This document shows, piece after piece, positions 1-7,718 of a DNA stretch of 18,098 bases. The notes below the pieces were generated by a model that saw only the letters and a program-made list of their open reading frames with translations, had not been told where the DNA came from and searched no databases. The number at the start of each line of letters is the position of its first letter. Positions within the stretch are counted from its first letter, which is position 1. The translations under genes were made by a program, and so were the position numbers. Origin of the DNA: Myxococcales bacterium (GTDB taxonomy: Bacteria > Myxococcota > Myxococcia > Myxococcales > Myxococcaceae); contig PMBV01000348.1 in the NCBI GenBank assembly GCA_003153055.1, forward strand, positions 1 to 18,098, in the 5' to 3' direction.

Positions 1-1582
1 AACGCGCCTTGAGCGCCGCGTCCTGGGTGGCCTCGGCAGCGGCGTACAGCGCCACGTGCACCTCCGGGTCGAAGGGGTTGACCCCCAAGGCCTCGAGGTA
101 AGCCGCCTTGGCCGGCGCCCAAGCCTTGGCCCTGAGCCTGATGCGCCCCAGGTGCACGTTGGTGCTGGCCGACCCGGGGTGCAGGCGGAGACTCCCCTCG
201 AGCACCTTCTCGGCCTCGTCGTAGCGGTGGAGCTCGAGCAAGGTGAGCGCGTACTTGTTGCTGATGGACTCGTAGCGGTCACCGACCACCTTCCAGGCCC
301 GGGCGTAGGCGTCGGCCGCCGCCGACATGCGGCGCCGCTCGCGGAACAGCTCGCCCAGGTGGGCGTCGCGCCGGGCGGGCACCTCGACGACCTCGGTGAA
401 GTCACCGAAGGAAATCTCCCGGCCTTTCTTCTTCTTCTTGTCTTTGCTCGAGCTGCCCTCGGCCAGCTCGCGCTTCTCGTGAGACGAAGGCGGAATGAGC
501 TCCTTGGGAAACGGCTGGCGCTTCAGGTTGGCCATCCACGCCCGCTCGAAGTCGTGCCACTTGCGGCCGGTGACGCCCTCCACGGCGGCCTGGTCCGACA
601 GGCCCTGCCCCATCAGCTCGAGGAGCCGCGCCAGGCCCCTCGCGCCCCCCTCGCGGTGCACCAGCTCGATGGCGAAGAAGACCTCGGCGAAGGCGGTGGC
701 GGCGTCCTCCGCGGTGGGGAGCAACGCCATCGAGGGGTGCATCTTCTCGAACGGTACCAGGGTGCCCGCGCGAACCCGGCTGCCGAGCAGGGCCAGCGTC
801 GAGGGCGTCATGGCCCCTCCCGCCGGCCCGTGCCAGCGCGACTCGAGGTACTTGGCCAGCCCCTCGTGCATCCAGATGGGCACGGTGTTCCTGCTCTTCC
901 TCGAGATGACGAGGTGGGTGTACTCGTGGGCCACCGTGTCGAGCCAGTCGTAGCCCTTGAGCACGGCCCGGGGGCTCGTCACCATCAGCTTGTTGAACTT
1001 GCAGATGGCGATGGTTCCAGTGGTGCGAATGGCCTCCTTCGACAGCGTCGACACCTGTGCGAGCTCGCCGGCACTGCCCACCAGCTCGACGCGCACCTTG
1101 CCCGGAGGGGCATAGCCGAGGTCCACCTCGAGGGCGGCGCGCATCTGCTCCAGGGCGTCGAGTGCCCAGGGCGCGAGCAGGGCGTCCTTCCCCGCGGGGT
1201 ATTCGAAGACGAAGTGGGCGCTCTCGGTCTTCTGGTACGCGCCCACCACGTCGCGCGTCTTCTTCGCCAGCCGGAGCCAACTGTCGGTGTTGTCACTCAC
1301 CCCGGCCTTGGTGAAGCGCTCGATGGCGTCGTCGTAGCGGCCCTCCTCGAAGGCCACTCGACCTTCGAAGTAGGCCAGAGGGGCCGAGTCAGCCGGAGCC
1401 ACCCTGGCGAGGTCGGCCAAGGCGCCCTTGGCACCCTCGAGGTCCCACTCGCCCAAGAGCTTCTCGAGCTTCTGAATGTGCCCCTTAGCCTCGCCCTTGA
1501 GCTCGGGCAGCGGAGCCTCGTCGGGGTCGGCGGCCTGAGCGGCCAGAGCCAGAAGGCAGAGCACGAGCCAGGGAGTCCTCAC
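1..1582 (-). CDS. Exported peptidase MA-like (gluzincin) protein with TPR-like repeats, cut by window edge
   Basis: The frame opens with GTG at 1582, whose bases overlap the TGA stop of the upstream DUF4175-like gene (GTGA overlap), and runs off the left edge, giving 527 residues without a stop. Residues 1-17 (VRTPWLVLCLLALAAQA) look like a signal peptide, so the protein is probably periplasmic or outer-membrane facing. A short helical repeat region follows. The zinc site is then visible: HEYTH at residues 219-223 and the third ligand Glu240 in WMHEGLAKYLES, the HExxH-(16)-E spacing of the peptidase MA-like family. A lysine-rich stretch near residues 385-390 separates this domain from a C-terminal part that reads like TPR repeats (alternating Ala, Tyr and Leu, with phrases such as YEAL-type helices). 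The substrate is unknown. Translational coupling suggests it acts with the upstream membrane protein. The protease-fold call is firm; activity is inferred. Confidence 0.85.
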   Translation of the reverse strand, partial: MRTPWLVLCLLALAAQAADPDEAPLPELKGEAKGHIQKLEKLLGEWDLEGAKGALADLARVAPADSAPLAYFEGRVAFEEGRYDDAIERFTKAGVSDNTDSWLRLAKKTRDVVGAYQKTESAHFVFEYPAGKDALLAPWALDALEQMRAALEVDLGYAPPGKVRVELVGSAGELAQVSTLSKEAIRTTGTIAICKFNKLMVTSPRAVLKGYDWLDTVAHEYTHLVISRKSRNTVPIWMHEGLAKYLESRWHGPAGGAMTPSTLALLGSRVRAGTLVPFEKMHPSMALLPTAEDAATAFAEVFFAIELVHREGGARGLARLLELMGQGLSDQAAVEGVTGRKWHDFERAWMANLKRQPFPKELIPPSSHEKRELAEGSSSKDKKKKKGREISFGDFTEVVEVPARRDAHLGELFRERRRMSAAADAYARAWKVVGDRYESISNKYALTLLELHRYDEAEKVLEGSLRLHPGSASTNVHLGRIRLRAKAWAPAKAAYLEALGVNPFDPEVHVALYAAAEATQDAALKAR

Positions 1583-4500
1583 TTGACCAGCTCCTCGTAG
1601 TACCGCTTGTTCTGGTCCCGGTAGCGATCCGGCGCGCCCTGCTTCATCGCGTCCATCACGTCTTTGCGGAAGTCGCGCGGTGCTTGGTTGGGATCCTCAT
1701 CGGGGATCTCCACCTTCTCGGCCTGACCCCCGCGGCCGCTCTTCTGACCTCGGAGCGGGAGCGGAATGCCGCCGCCACCCTTGCCCGACTCCTCCATGGA
1801 TTGCTGGAGCCCCTTGAGCGCCTGGAGCGCACCCTGCTGCTCTCCGAAGCCGCGCCCTGGGTCCCTCCCCTGCAAGCGCTCGCCCGCGTTCTGCATCTTC
1901 TCGCCGGCCTGAGACACCTGCCCCTGCGCGTCTTCGTTGAAGATGGGCGCCCGCTGGTTGATGTCGTCCATCTGCTGCTGGAGGTCCTGGGCCTTCTGCC
2001 TGAGCTGCTTCTGCTTCTGGGCCATCTCTTGGAGCGACGAGCGATCGCCCTCGGTCATCTGCTGGCCGGGCTGGGGGAAGAGGTCGCGGAGCTTCTGGGC
2101 GACCTCCTCGGTCTTCTTGGCGTCTCGCTGGAGCCGGTCCTTGAGTTGTTTCGACTCGCGGCGGACCTCGGGCGGGTTCTGGAACATCTCGTCGAGGCGG
2201 CGCTGCTCATCGGCCTGCTCGGCCAGTTGGCCGGTGCGCTCCTCGAGGTGATCCGCCGAGTCGTGGGCGAGATCGAAGTCGTTGGCGTCGAGCGACTGTT
2301 GCACGTTCTCCAGCTCGCGCGCAGCCTGGGTCTTGAGCTCCTGAAATCGGGGCCCGTAGCGGTTGGCATCGACCTGCTTGAGGCTCTTCTCGACCTCGTC
2401 GAGGCGGGCGCCGAGCTCGCGCTTGAGGGCCTCACCCTGGCGCGCGATGCGCTCCTTCTGCTGGGCTCGATACTTGTCCCTGAGCTGCTTGGTGCGCTCC
2501 GAGACCTCTTCCTGCTGCTTGACGGTGGTGTCGAGGTTCTCTTGGAGCTCCTTGAACTTCTTCGCCAGCTCGGGGTCGGCCTCCTGGCTCGAGCGGTCGG
2601 AGGCGTCCTTCAGTTGGTCGAGCATGTCGTCCATCTGCATCGACAGCTCCTGCATCTTCTTGATGGCGTCCTCCACCCGCCCCTCCTTCACCAGCCGCTC
2701 GACCTCATCGAGCGACGACTCGAGGTGCTCGTCTTCGAGCATCTCCTTCAACGCCTCGCCATTCATGAAGTCGTCGCGAATGCCTCGGGAGAGCTCGGCC
2801 ATGCGCTCGCGGAGCTCGAGCATGCTCGCCTTGAGCTGGGCCATCTGCTCGAGGAGCGCCTTCTGGAGCGACGGGTCCTTGCTCTTGGCATACTCCTCGA
2901 GGAGCCGGGTGAGGTCACGGCGATCCTCCTTGAGCTCCTTGGCCAGCGCTCGAATGGCGTCGAGGCGCTGCCGGTCGATGAGGGCCTCGAGGTAGAGGAC
3001 GTTCTTCTCGGCGTGGCGGGTATCGGTGGCCACTGCCGACGAGAGGCGCCGCCCCACCTCGGGGTAGGAGCTCGGCGGAGCTGGCACGGGTCTCGTGGAG
3101 TCTTTGCCGCTGAGCCTCAAGAGCATTCGCCGCTGCCCCGAGATGGCCGAGGTGTCCACCGACAGCTCGTGCCCGATGTTGGAGGCCGCCTGGGCGAGCT
3201 CGATGGGCGCCGAGCGGTCCTCCATGAGGTCGCTCGAGAGCTGGGCCAGGTCTTGGCTGAGCTGCACGGCGCGCTCGTCCACCGGCCGACCGGCCAGCGC
3301 CGCCTCGGGAGAGGCCGGCGAGGGGCGATCCACTCCCTCGAGGCGGTCAGCCAGGTGAGCCACGAGGCGCTCCCACAGCTCGGCGGCCTTCCTCAGCGCT
3401 TCCCGGCGGTGCTCCTCGGCGCTGTACAGCTTCACCGTGAGGGTGGCCGAGACGCCCTTCTTGGGGCCCTTCACGGCGTCGTTGTCGGTGGCCTCGAGGT
3501 AGGCGCTGACGGACTGGCCCGGCCTCAGCGCCAGGGCCCCCACGTCCCACTGGTAGGTGCCCCGGGTGGTGCGGCCGTCGTCGGGCTTGAGCGACAGCCG
3601 CTTCTCGTCGGTCCCGGCGACCCGGTAGACGAGCTGGAGCGCTGACAGCCCGTAGTCGTCGGTGGCCTCGAAGGCGAGCGACAGGCGCTGTTTCTGAGGG
3701 TCGAGCTCGACGTCGTCGTGCGGGCTGGTGATGCGAACCTGGGGGGGCTGGTCTACCTCGACGGTGATGGAGAGGTCGGGCCCCTCGGCGACCACCCGTG
3801 TGCCTCGGAGGAAGGCGACGTGGTACTGGCCAGGCGTGTCGACGACGAGGCTCCCCGAGAGCTCCCGGCCCTTGGTGACGAGGGGCACGCGGGCGCCGTT
3901 GACGATGAGGGCGGAGCGCTCCACGTCTCGGTCGGCGCGGGTCGAGATGCTCACCTCGGTGCCCGCCGGAGCGGCGATGTCACCGGTCGAGCCGGGGACC
4001 GTGCGCAGCTCAAGGCCGGTGTAGGCCGGGTAGCGGTAGGTGAGCTGGAAGTCGCCGGTGATGGGGGCGCGGCGCGTCGGCTCCTCGGTCTCGGTGGAGC
4101 TGACAGCGAGGAGCAGCCCGGCCTTCACCGCCGGCCCCCTGATGGCGAGAATGGCCAGCACCGCGCCGACGACGCAGATGACGAGGAGGCCGGTGCGCTG
4201 GAGGGGCCGCTGGTCGATGAGAGACGAGACCGGGTGACGGGCCGCTCGCTCGTCGACTCCGAGGAGGAAGGCTCGGGCGAGGGAGGGCGAGAAGTGCTCC
4301 TCGGCGCCCAGCGCCCGTGACAGCTCGACGGCGGCCAAGAGGTCGAGGTTGAGCTCGGGGAGCTTGGTAGCCAGCAGGCGGGCCGTGCGGTCCGCGTCGC
4401 CGACCCGACGGCCGGTCAAGACTCGCCCGTAGACGAGCAGCAGGAGCAGCGCCGAAACAGGGCTCAAGAGCAAGAGCCCGAAGCCCAGCGAGGGGTGGCT

Positions 4501-4680
4501 CCCACCGACCAGACCGGCGAGGACGAGGAGTGAGAGAAAGGAGGCCCCGGCCAGCAAGAGACCCTGGGCCCACAGCGCTCGTTTCTGGGCTTCTCTGACC
4601 TCGGCGAGGAGCTCCAGGGCCCTCCCAGGCTCCGGCGGCCGGGGCGGCGGGGGGCGAGACAGCGTGGACGGCTCGAGCAC
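1579..4680 (-). CDS. DUF4175-like large membrane protein with coiled-coil C-terminus
   Basis: A protein of about 1033 residues. Near the N-terminus are two hydrophobic helices (about residues 38-58 and 65-87) and a third at about 163-181. An Ig-like beta-rich stretch follows (around 220-420, with phrases such as YRYPAYTGL, VDQPPQVRITSP and ATDDYGLSALQLVYRV). The rest, to the end, is charged, Gln/Glu/Lys-rich and strongly coiled-coil. This order matches DUF4175-type proteins, which in other genomes often sit near MoxR/DUF58/vWA genes; none is in view here. The open frame extends to an ATG at 4752, only 16 bp from the divergent yebC start and without a ribosome site. I prefer GTG at 4680, which has AAGG 9 bases upstream and leaves an 88-bp promoter gap. 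It overlaps the next gene by 4 bases. Function is unknown; an envelope role is inferred from topology. Confidence 0.85.
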   Translation of the reverse strand: MLEPSTLSRPPPPRPPEPGRALELLAEVREAQKRALWAQGLLLAGASFLSLLVLAGLVGGSHPSLGFGLLLLSPVSALLLLLVYGRVLTGRRVGDADRTARLLATKLPELNLDLLAAVELSRALGAEEHFSPSLARAFLLGVDERAARHPVSSLIDQRPLQRTGLLVICVVGAVLAILAIRGPAVKAGLLLAVSSTETEEPTRRAPITGDFQLTYRYPAYTGLELRTVPGSTGDIAAPAGTEVSISTRADRDVERSALIVNGARVPLVTKGRELSGSLVVDTPGQYHVAFLRGTRVVAEGPDLSITVEVDQPPQVRITSPHDDVELDPQKQRLSLAFEATDDYGLSALQLVYRVAGTDEKRLSLKPDDGRTTRGTYQWDVGALALRPGQSVSAYLEATDNDAVKGPKKGVSATLTVKLYSAEEHRREALRKAAELWERLVAHLADRLEGVDRPSPASPEAALAGRPVDERAVQLSQDLAQLSSDLMEDRSAPIELAQAASNIGHELSVDTSAISGQRRMLLRLSGKDSTRPVPAPPSSYPEVGRRLSSAVATDTRHAEKNVLYLEALIDRQRLDAIRALAKELKEDRRDLTRLLEEYAKSKDPSLQKALLEQMAQLKASMLELRERMAELSRGIRDDFMNGEALKEMLEDEHLESSLDEVERLVKEGRVEDAIKKMQELSMQMDDMLDQLKDASDRSSQEADPELAKKFKELQENLDTTVKQQEEVSERTKQLRDKYRAQQKERIARQGEALKRELGARLDEVEKSLKQVDANRYGPRFQELKTQAARELENVQQSLDANDFDLAHDSADHLEERTGQLAEQADEQRRLDEMFQNPPEVRRESKQLKDRLQRDAKKTEEVAQKLRDLFPQPGQQMTEGDRSSLQEMAQKQKQLRQKAQDLQQQMDDINQRAPIFNEDAQGQVSQAGEKMQNAGERLQGRDPGRGFGEQQGALQALKGLQQSMEESGKGGGGIPLPLRGQKSGRGGQAEKVEIPDEDPNQAPRDFRKDVMDAMKQGAPDRYRDQNKRYYEELVK

Positions 4681-4768
4681 GATGGAGGACCTTAACTCCG
4701 AGACAACGTTCGAGGCTCGCCTTCCTTCCAGCTCTTGTCGAAGCCCCCGCATCGGCTAGGAAAGGGGC

Positions 4769-5473
4769 ATGGGCGCACAGTGGAAGCACAAGGGCCGTAC
4801 GGCCAATGCAGCGGCGAAGGGTCGGGTCCTGGGGAAGGTGGCGAAGGAAGTGATGATCGCCGCGAAGGCCGGAGGAGCTGATCCGTCGATGAACCCACGG
4901 CTCCGGTTGGCCATCGAGCAAGCCAAGCGGGCCTCGATGAGTCGCGAGACGCTGGAGCGAGCCATCAAGAAGGGGGCCGGCCTCCTCGACGAGGTGGTGA
5001 ACTTCGAGAGCGTGACGTACGAGGGCTTCGCGCCCCACCAGGTGCCCGTCATCGTGGAGTGTCTGACGGACAACCGCACCCGCACGGCGACCAACATCAG
5101 GGTGCTGTTTCGGAAGGGGCAACTGGCGGCCAGCGGCGCGGTGAGCTGGGACTTCTCGCGCCAGGGCTCCATCGAGGCCAAGGGCCCGGCGGGAGTCGAC
5201 GCCGAGACCGCGGCCATCGAGGCGGGGGCTCAGGAGGTCGAGGCCTCCGACGAGGGCGCGCACCATTTCTACACCGACCCGACGGATCTCGACGCCGTCC
5301 GCAAGGCGCTGGAGGGAGCCGGGTGGGAGGTTGAATCAGCGGCGCTGGTGTGGAGGGCGAAGAACCCGGTGACGGTGTCGGCGGCGCAGCGGGCCGAGGT
5401 CGAGGGGTTCCTCGCGGCCATCGATGAGGACGACGACGTTCAGAGTATTTTTGTGGGGCTGGGCGCCGGGTAA
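4769..5473 (+). CDS. YebC/PmpR/TACO1-family protein
   Basis: 234 residues, the normal family length. The N-terminus [18 protein letters not shown] replaces the usual AGHSKW.NIKHRK form. It is followed by family blocks: [19 protein letters not shown], a helical ERAIKKGAG, the YEGFAP turn (residues about 90-95), [12 protein letters not shown], and the GAVSWDF beta segment. YebC proteins were first described as DNA-binding regulators. Several members are now linked to translation, easing ribosome stalling at proline-rich stretches; which role applies here is not visible. The ATG at 4769 has a good purine-rich ribosome site (AGGAAAGGGG) just upstream. It is divergent from the DUF4175-like gene and not followed by ruvC, a common partner elsewhere. 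The variant N-terminus suggests a YebC subfamily other than the classical E. coli one. Confidence 0.92.
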   Translation: MGAQWKHKGRTANAAAKGRVLGKVAKEVMIAAKAGGADPSMNPRLRLAIEQAKRASMSRETLERAIKKGAGLLDEVVNFESVTYEGFAPHQVPVIVECLTDNRTRTATNIRVLFRKGQLAASGAVSWDFSRQGSIEAKGPAGVDAETAAIEAGAQEVEASDEGAHHFYTDPTDLDAVRKALEGAGWEVESAALVWRAKNPVTVSAAQRAEVEGFLAAIDEDDDVQSIFVGLGAG

Positions 5474-5614
5474 AAAACGTTCGTCGCGGCGGCGGCTGAA
5501 AACGTCCTGGTGGAGACGTCGGCGACGCCCATCAGGTGACCCGCCCTCCGTGGATCCGCATCCCGAGATCCGAGACCCGGCGTCCGCGCCCGCGAACGCT
5601 CCCGAGCCCGGCCC

Positions 5615-5644
5615 CGGCAGTTGCAGTTCCATTCCCAACTGCCG
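5615..5644. repeat. Inverted repeat, 9-bp arms with 12-base loop
   Basis: The arms CGGCAGTTG (5615-5623) and CAACTGCCG (5636-5644) are perfectly complementary and could form a hairpin. There is no T-run on either strand, so a rho-independent terminator is not clearly supported. It could equally be a protein-binding site. Confidence 0.55.
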
Positions 5645-5723
5645 CGACAAGGCGCGCCTTCGTCACCTCAGTCTGCAGTGCCCAAGGCCGTCCTATGGGC
5701 GGCATTTTCACCTTTTCCCCCCG

Positions 5724-5745
5724 CCCTTCTCCTCGAGGAGAAGGG
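5724..5745. repeat. Perfect 22-bp palindrome, possible dispersed repeat
   Basis: The arm CCCTTCTCCTC (5724-5734) is followed directly by its exact reverse complement. The surroundings are C-rich on the left (ending TTTTCCCCCCG) and G-rich on the right. The shape resembles CCCTCTCC/GGAGAGGG palindromes scattered between genes in many high-GC genomes. Only one copy lies in this window, so dispersal is inferred. Confidence 0.55.
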
Positions 5746-5755
5746 GGCCCGCTCT

Positions 5756-5773
5756 CAGGGCCGCGGGGCCCTG
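5756..5773. terminator. GC-rich hairpin, candidate terminator
   Basis: The arms CAGGGCC (5756-5762) and GGCCCTG (5767-5773) form a perfect 7-bp stem around the loop GCGG. It is very stable, but no T-rich tail follows on either strand. It lies about 280 bp past the yebC stop and 220 bp past the atpH stop, so either or neither transcript may end here. Confidence 0.35.
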
Positions 5774-5961
5774 GACCACCGCACTGCCAACGGGCTCCTC
5801 TTGGGTGGCTCAACGTTGGCTGGGCGTCGCGGTTCGTTCGGGCCTCCACCACCGCCCCAATTCACCCTGACTCGAGAGCTTCTGGGTTCAGGCAATGCCC
5901 TCGACCTTGGGCCCTCTGCTGATCAAGGACACCGGCGGACTCCGAGCAGCGAATGGCCTGA

Positions 5962-5983
5962 GGCCTCTCGCCGGCGGGAGGCC
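5962..5983 (-). terminator. Hairpin just downstream of atpH, candidate terminator
   Basis: The arms GGCCTCTCGCC (5962-5972) and GGCGGGAGGCC (5973-5983) pair along their full length with one G-T wobble; the innermost bases would form the loop. It begins 13 bases beyond the atpH stop codon in the direction of atpH transcription. No U-tract follows, so it may pause or protect the 3' end rather than terminate on its own. Confidence 0.45.
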
Positions 5984-5996
5984 GACTTTGATGGCG

Positions 5997-6545
5997 TTAC
6001 GCGCGCGCCGGCTGAGACAGCTTCTGCCCCATGTCGATGAGCTGGCTCTTCAGCGAGCCGTCGTACACCGTCGACCCAACCTGCGCCACGACTCCACCCA
6101 AGAGGGCCTTGTCCTCCCGAGTGTCGAGCAACACCTTCTGCTTCGTCATCGCCTCGAGCGACGTCGTGATGGCCGCCACCTGCTCCGCGCTCAGCTTCGT
6201 CGCGCTCACCAGGTGCCCGCGCACCCGCCCCAGTCGCACGTCAACCAGGTCGCGGAACTGGCGGCTGATGGCCGTCACCGCGTCGAGCCGGTTCCGGTCC
6301 GTCAACAGCCGGAGCAGATTTACCACCGTGGTGCTCAGCGCAGGAATGGCCTTCGTCAGCGCCGTCACCAAGCTCGTGCGCTGCACCCGGGAGAGCGCCG
6401 GGCTCGAGAGCGCCGCGAGGATCTCCGGCTGCCCGTCGAGAAAGCTCGAGAGCGTCTCCATCTCGTCAAGGATGGCGTCGGCCTTGGTTCCAGCGAGGTC
6501 CAACAGGGCGCGAGCGTACCGACGGGCGACGGGGATGTTCGACAT
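5997..6545 (-). CDS. atpH: ATP synthase F1 delta subunit (OSCP-like)
   Basis: 182 residues, the usual size for the delta subunit that joins the F1 head to the peripheral stalk. The N-terminus shows the family start (IPVARRYARALLDLA, residues 4-18). The middle is helical with the NLLRLLTDRNRLD segment. The C-terminus has the diagnostic block ending in GGVVAQVGSTVYDGSLKSQL (about 150-169). The ATG at 6545 gives the canonical N-terminus; a weak AGGCGAG lies upstream. Delta normally sits between atpF and atpA, but here atpA is absent downstream (convergent yebC lies there) and an acyltransferase is upstream, with a 78-bp gap. The atp genes of this organism therefore seem split. Reading through from the acyltransferase is possible but not shown. 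Confidence 0.93.
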   Translation of the reverse strand: MSNIPVARRYARALLDLAGTKADAILDEMETLSSFLDGQPEILAALSSPALSRVQRTSLVTALTKAIPALSTTVVNLLRLLTDRNRLDAVTAISRQFRDLVDVRLGRVRGHLVSATKLSAEQVAAITTSLEAMTKQKVLLDTREDKALLGGVVAQVGSTVYDGSLKSQLIDMGQKLSQPARA

Positions 6546-6588
6546 GCCGCTCGCCTAGCACGCCGGGATTCAACTGCAACCGTCCCGT

Positions 6589-6600
6589 GGCCCATGGGCC
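6589..6600. promoter_or_regulatory. 12-bp palindrome upstream of atpH
   Basis: GGCCCATGGGCC is a perfect palindrome about 45 bp before the atpH start, in the 78-bp gap after the acyltransferase. It could be an operator or chance in GC-rich DNA. No clear sigma-70 boxes were found beside it. Confidence 0.25.
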
Positions 6601-6623
6601 TCCTTCAAGGCAAAACCCTTCCA

Positions 6624-7718
6624 TTAGGCCGCCTTGATGGGTACCCGCCCCGCCGCCAGATAGGACCTGAGAAAGCTGCCCCGCACCAGGAACGCGTAGG
6701 TCCCCAGCGCGAGGCACGTCACCGAAGCCACCACCATCAGGTACTTCGGCCCCGGCCCCCACGGCACTCGCGCCACCAGCACCTGCACCACCATCACCAG
6801 CGGGTAGTGCACCAGGTATATCCAGTAGGAGGCGTCGACCAGGAGCCTGACGACCGGCCCCGCCGCCACCTTCACCCGCAACGCCGCGGCCAAGCTCCCC
6901 AACGTCACCAACCACGCCACGACGGCACTCAGCGCCCAGCCCACGGGCTCCCACTGCAATGGGCGGGTGTACAGCCAGCTGGCCAAGACGAGCCCGGCAG
7001 GCGCCATCCAAACACCTCGTCGCGCGAGCACTCCCACCGCGTCGCGGACCGACCAGAGCACGAAGCCGAAGCTGTAGAAGAGCCCCATGACGACGACGGC
7101 GCTGAGCTGAGGCAGAAACGACGTGTCGGGCTTGAGCTCGCCGGTCGCCAACACCGCCCCGGTCGGCACCGCCAGCAGCACCAGCCCTTCGGGGAAGCCG
7201 AGGGCCCACCGCAGGAGCCGCGCGGGGAGCTCCAAGCGCAGCCGCCAGAGGACCGCCGCCGCCACGCAGAAGAGAAACAGGTACTCGAGGAACCAGAGGT
7301 GCAACGGCACGAACCTGACGGCGGTGCCCAAGGCGTAGCGAGAATCCATCAGGCCAGCCCGGTCGCTCAGCGTGCGCGCACCGAGGTCGGCCAACCAGGT
7401 GAGCGGCAGCGCGACGGCCAAGGGTGCGAGCAAACGCCGAGCTCGGTCCTTGAGAAAGCCCACGACACCGCGATGCTCGAGGAGCAGGTGCGAGAGGAAC
7501 CCGGCCAGGGCGAAGAAGACGTGCATCCTGAAGGCGTGGAGCGCCCCCGCCAGCGACGAGAAGAAGGGCGACGAGGAGGGGTCGACCACCGGGTACCACG
7601 GCCCCACGTCCGGCACGTAGGCATAGGTGGCGTGGTACGCCAACCCGAGGAGCATCGCCCCCGCCCGCAAGGCATCGAGCCCCTCGTAGCGCCGCGGTGG
7701 GGCCTCGAGCGGCGTCAC
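6624..7718 (-). CDS. Acyltransferase-3 family membrane O-acyltransferase
   Basis: 364 residues starting at GTG 7718, which shares four bases (GTGA) with the stop of the upstream hydrolase. The open frame extends further upstream, but that part is only the hydrolase gene read in another frame. Family signatures are clear: Arg18 and His29 in RAGAMLLGLAYHA (the R-x10-H catalytic pattern), HAFRMHVFFALAGFLSHLL (61-79), repeated hydrophobic helices through the protein (about ten), and a late YWIYLVHYPLVM helix (298-309). Such enzymes move acyl groups from cytoplasmic donors to glycans or lipids at the inner membrane; OpgC/MdoC-like succinyltransferases are one branch. The substrate cannot be read from sequence. 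Coupling with an alpha/beta hydrolase suggests a joint acyl-modification role. Confidence 0.88.
   Translation of the reverse strand: MTPLEAPPRRYEGLDALRAGAMLLGLAYHATYAYVPDVGPWYPVVDPSSSPFFSSLAGALHAFRMHVFFALAGFLSHLLLEHRGVVGFLKDRARRLLAPLAVALPLTWLADLGARTLSDRAGLMDSRYALGTAVRFVPLHLWFLEYLFLFCVAAAVLWRLRLELPARLLRWALGFPEGLVLLAVPTGAVLATGELKPDTSFLPQLSAVVVMGLFYSFGFVLWSVRDAVGVLARRGVWMAPAGLVLASWLYTRPLQWEPVGWALSAVVAWLVTLGSLAAALRVKVAAGPVVRLLVDASYWIYLVHYPLVMVVQVLVARVPWGPGPKYLMVVASVTCLALGTYAFLVRGSFLRSYLAAGRVPIKAA

Larger units (their letters stand above)
5474..5996. other. Non-coding convergent gap with inverted repeats
   Basis: About 520 bp between the ends of yebC (plus) and atpH (minus). Open frames crossing it translate to low-complexity Arg/Pro/Ser strings with no recognisable motif and no supported start, so I call no gene. 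It holds at least four inverted repeats, listed separately. Possible uses are transcription termination from both sides, a dispersed palindromic repeat, or a small RNA; nothing in the sequence decides among these. Confidence 0.7.

Noticed and set aside
56..1600. Long plus-strand open frame opposite the peptidase
   Set aside because: Translation is low-complexity Leu/Gly/Arg/Val without motifs; the minus strand has a signal peptide and a zinc site.
1684..3645. 653-residue plus-strand open frame opposite the DUF4175-like gene
   Set aside because: Leu-rich mirror of the coiled-coil coding strand; no start site or domain.
4681..4752. Earlier ATG start for the DUF4175-like gene
   Set aside because: Leaves only 16 bp to divergent yebC and lacks a ribosome site, though it cannot be fully excluded.
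4010..5266. 418-residue minus-strand frame spanning yebC and the DUF4175-like start
   Set aside because: Crosses a clear YebC gene and has no family features; arises from high GC.
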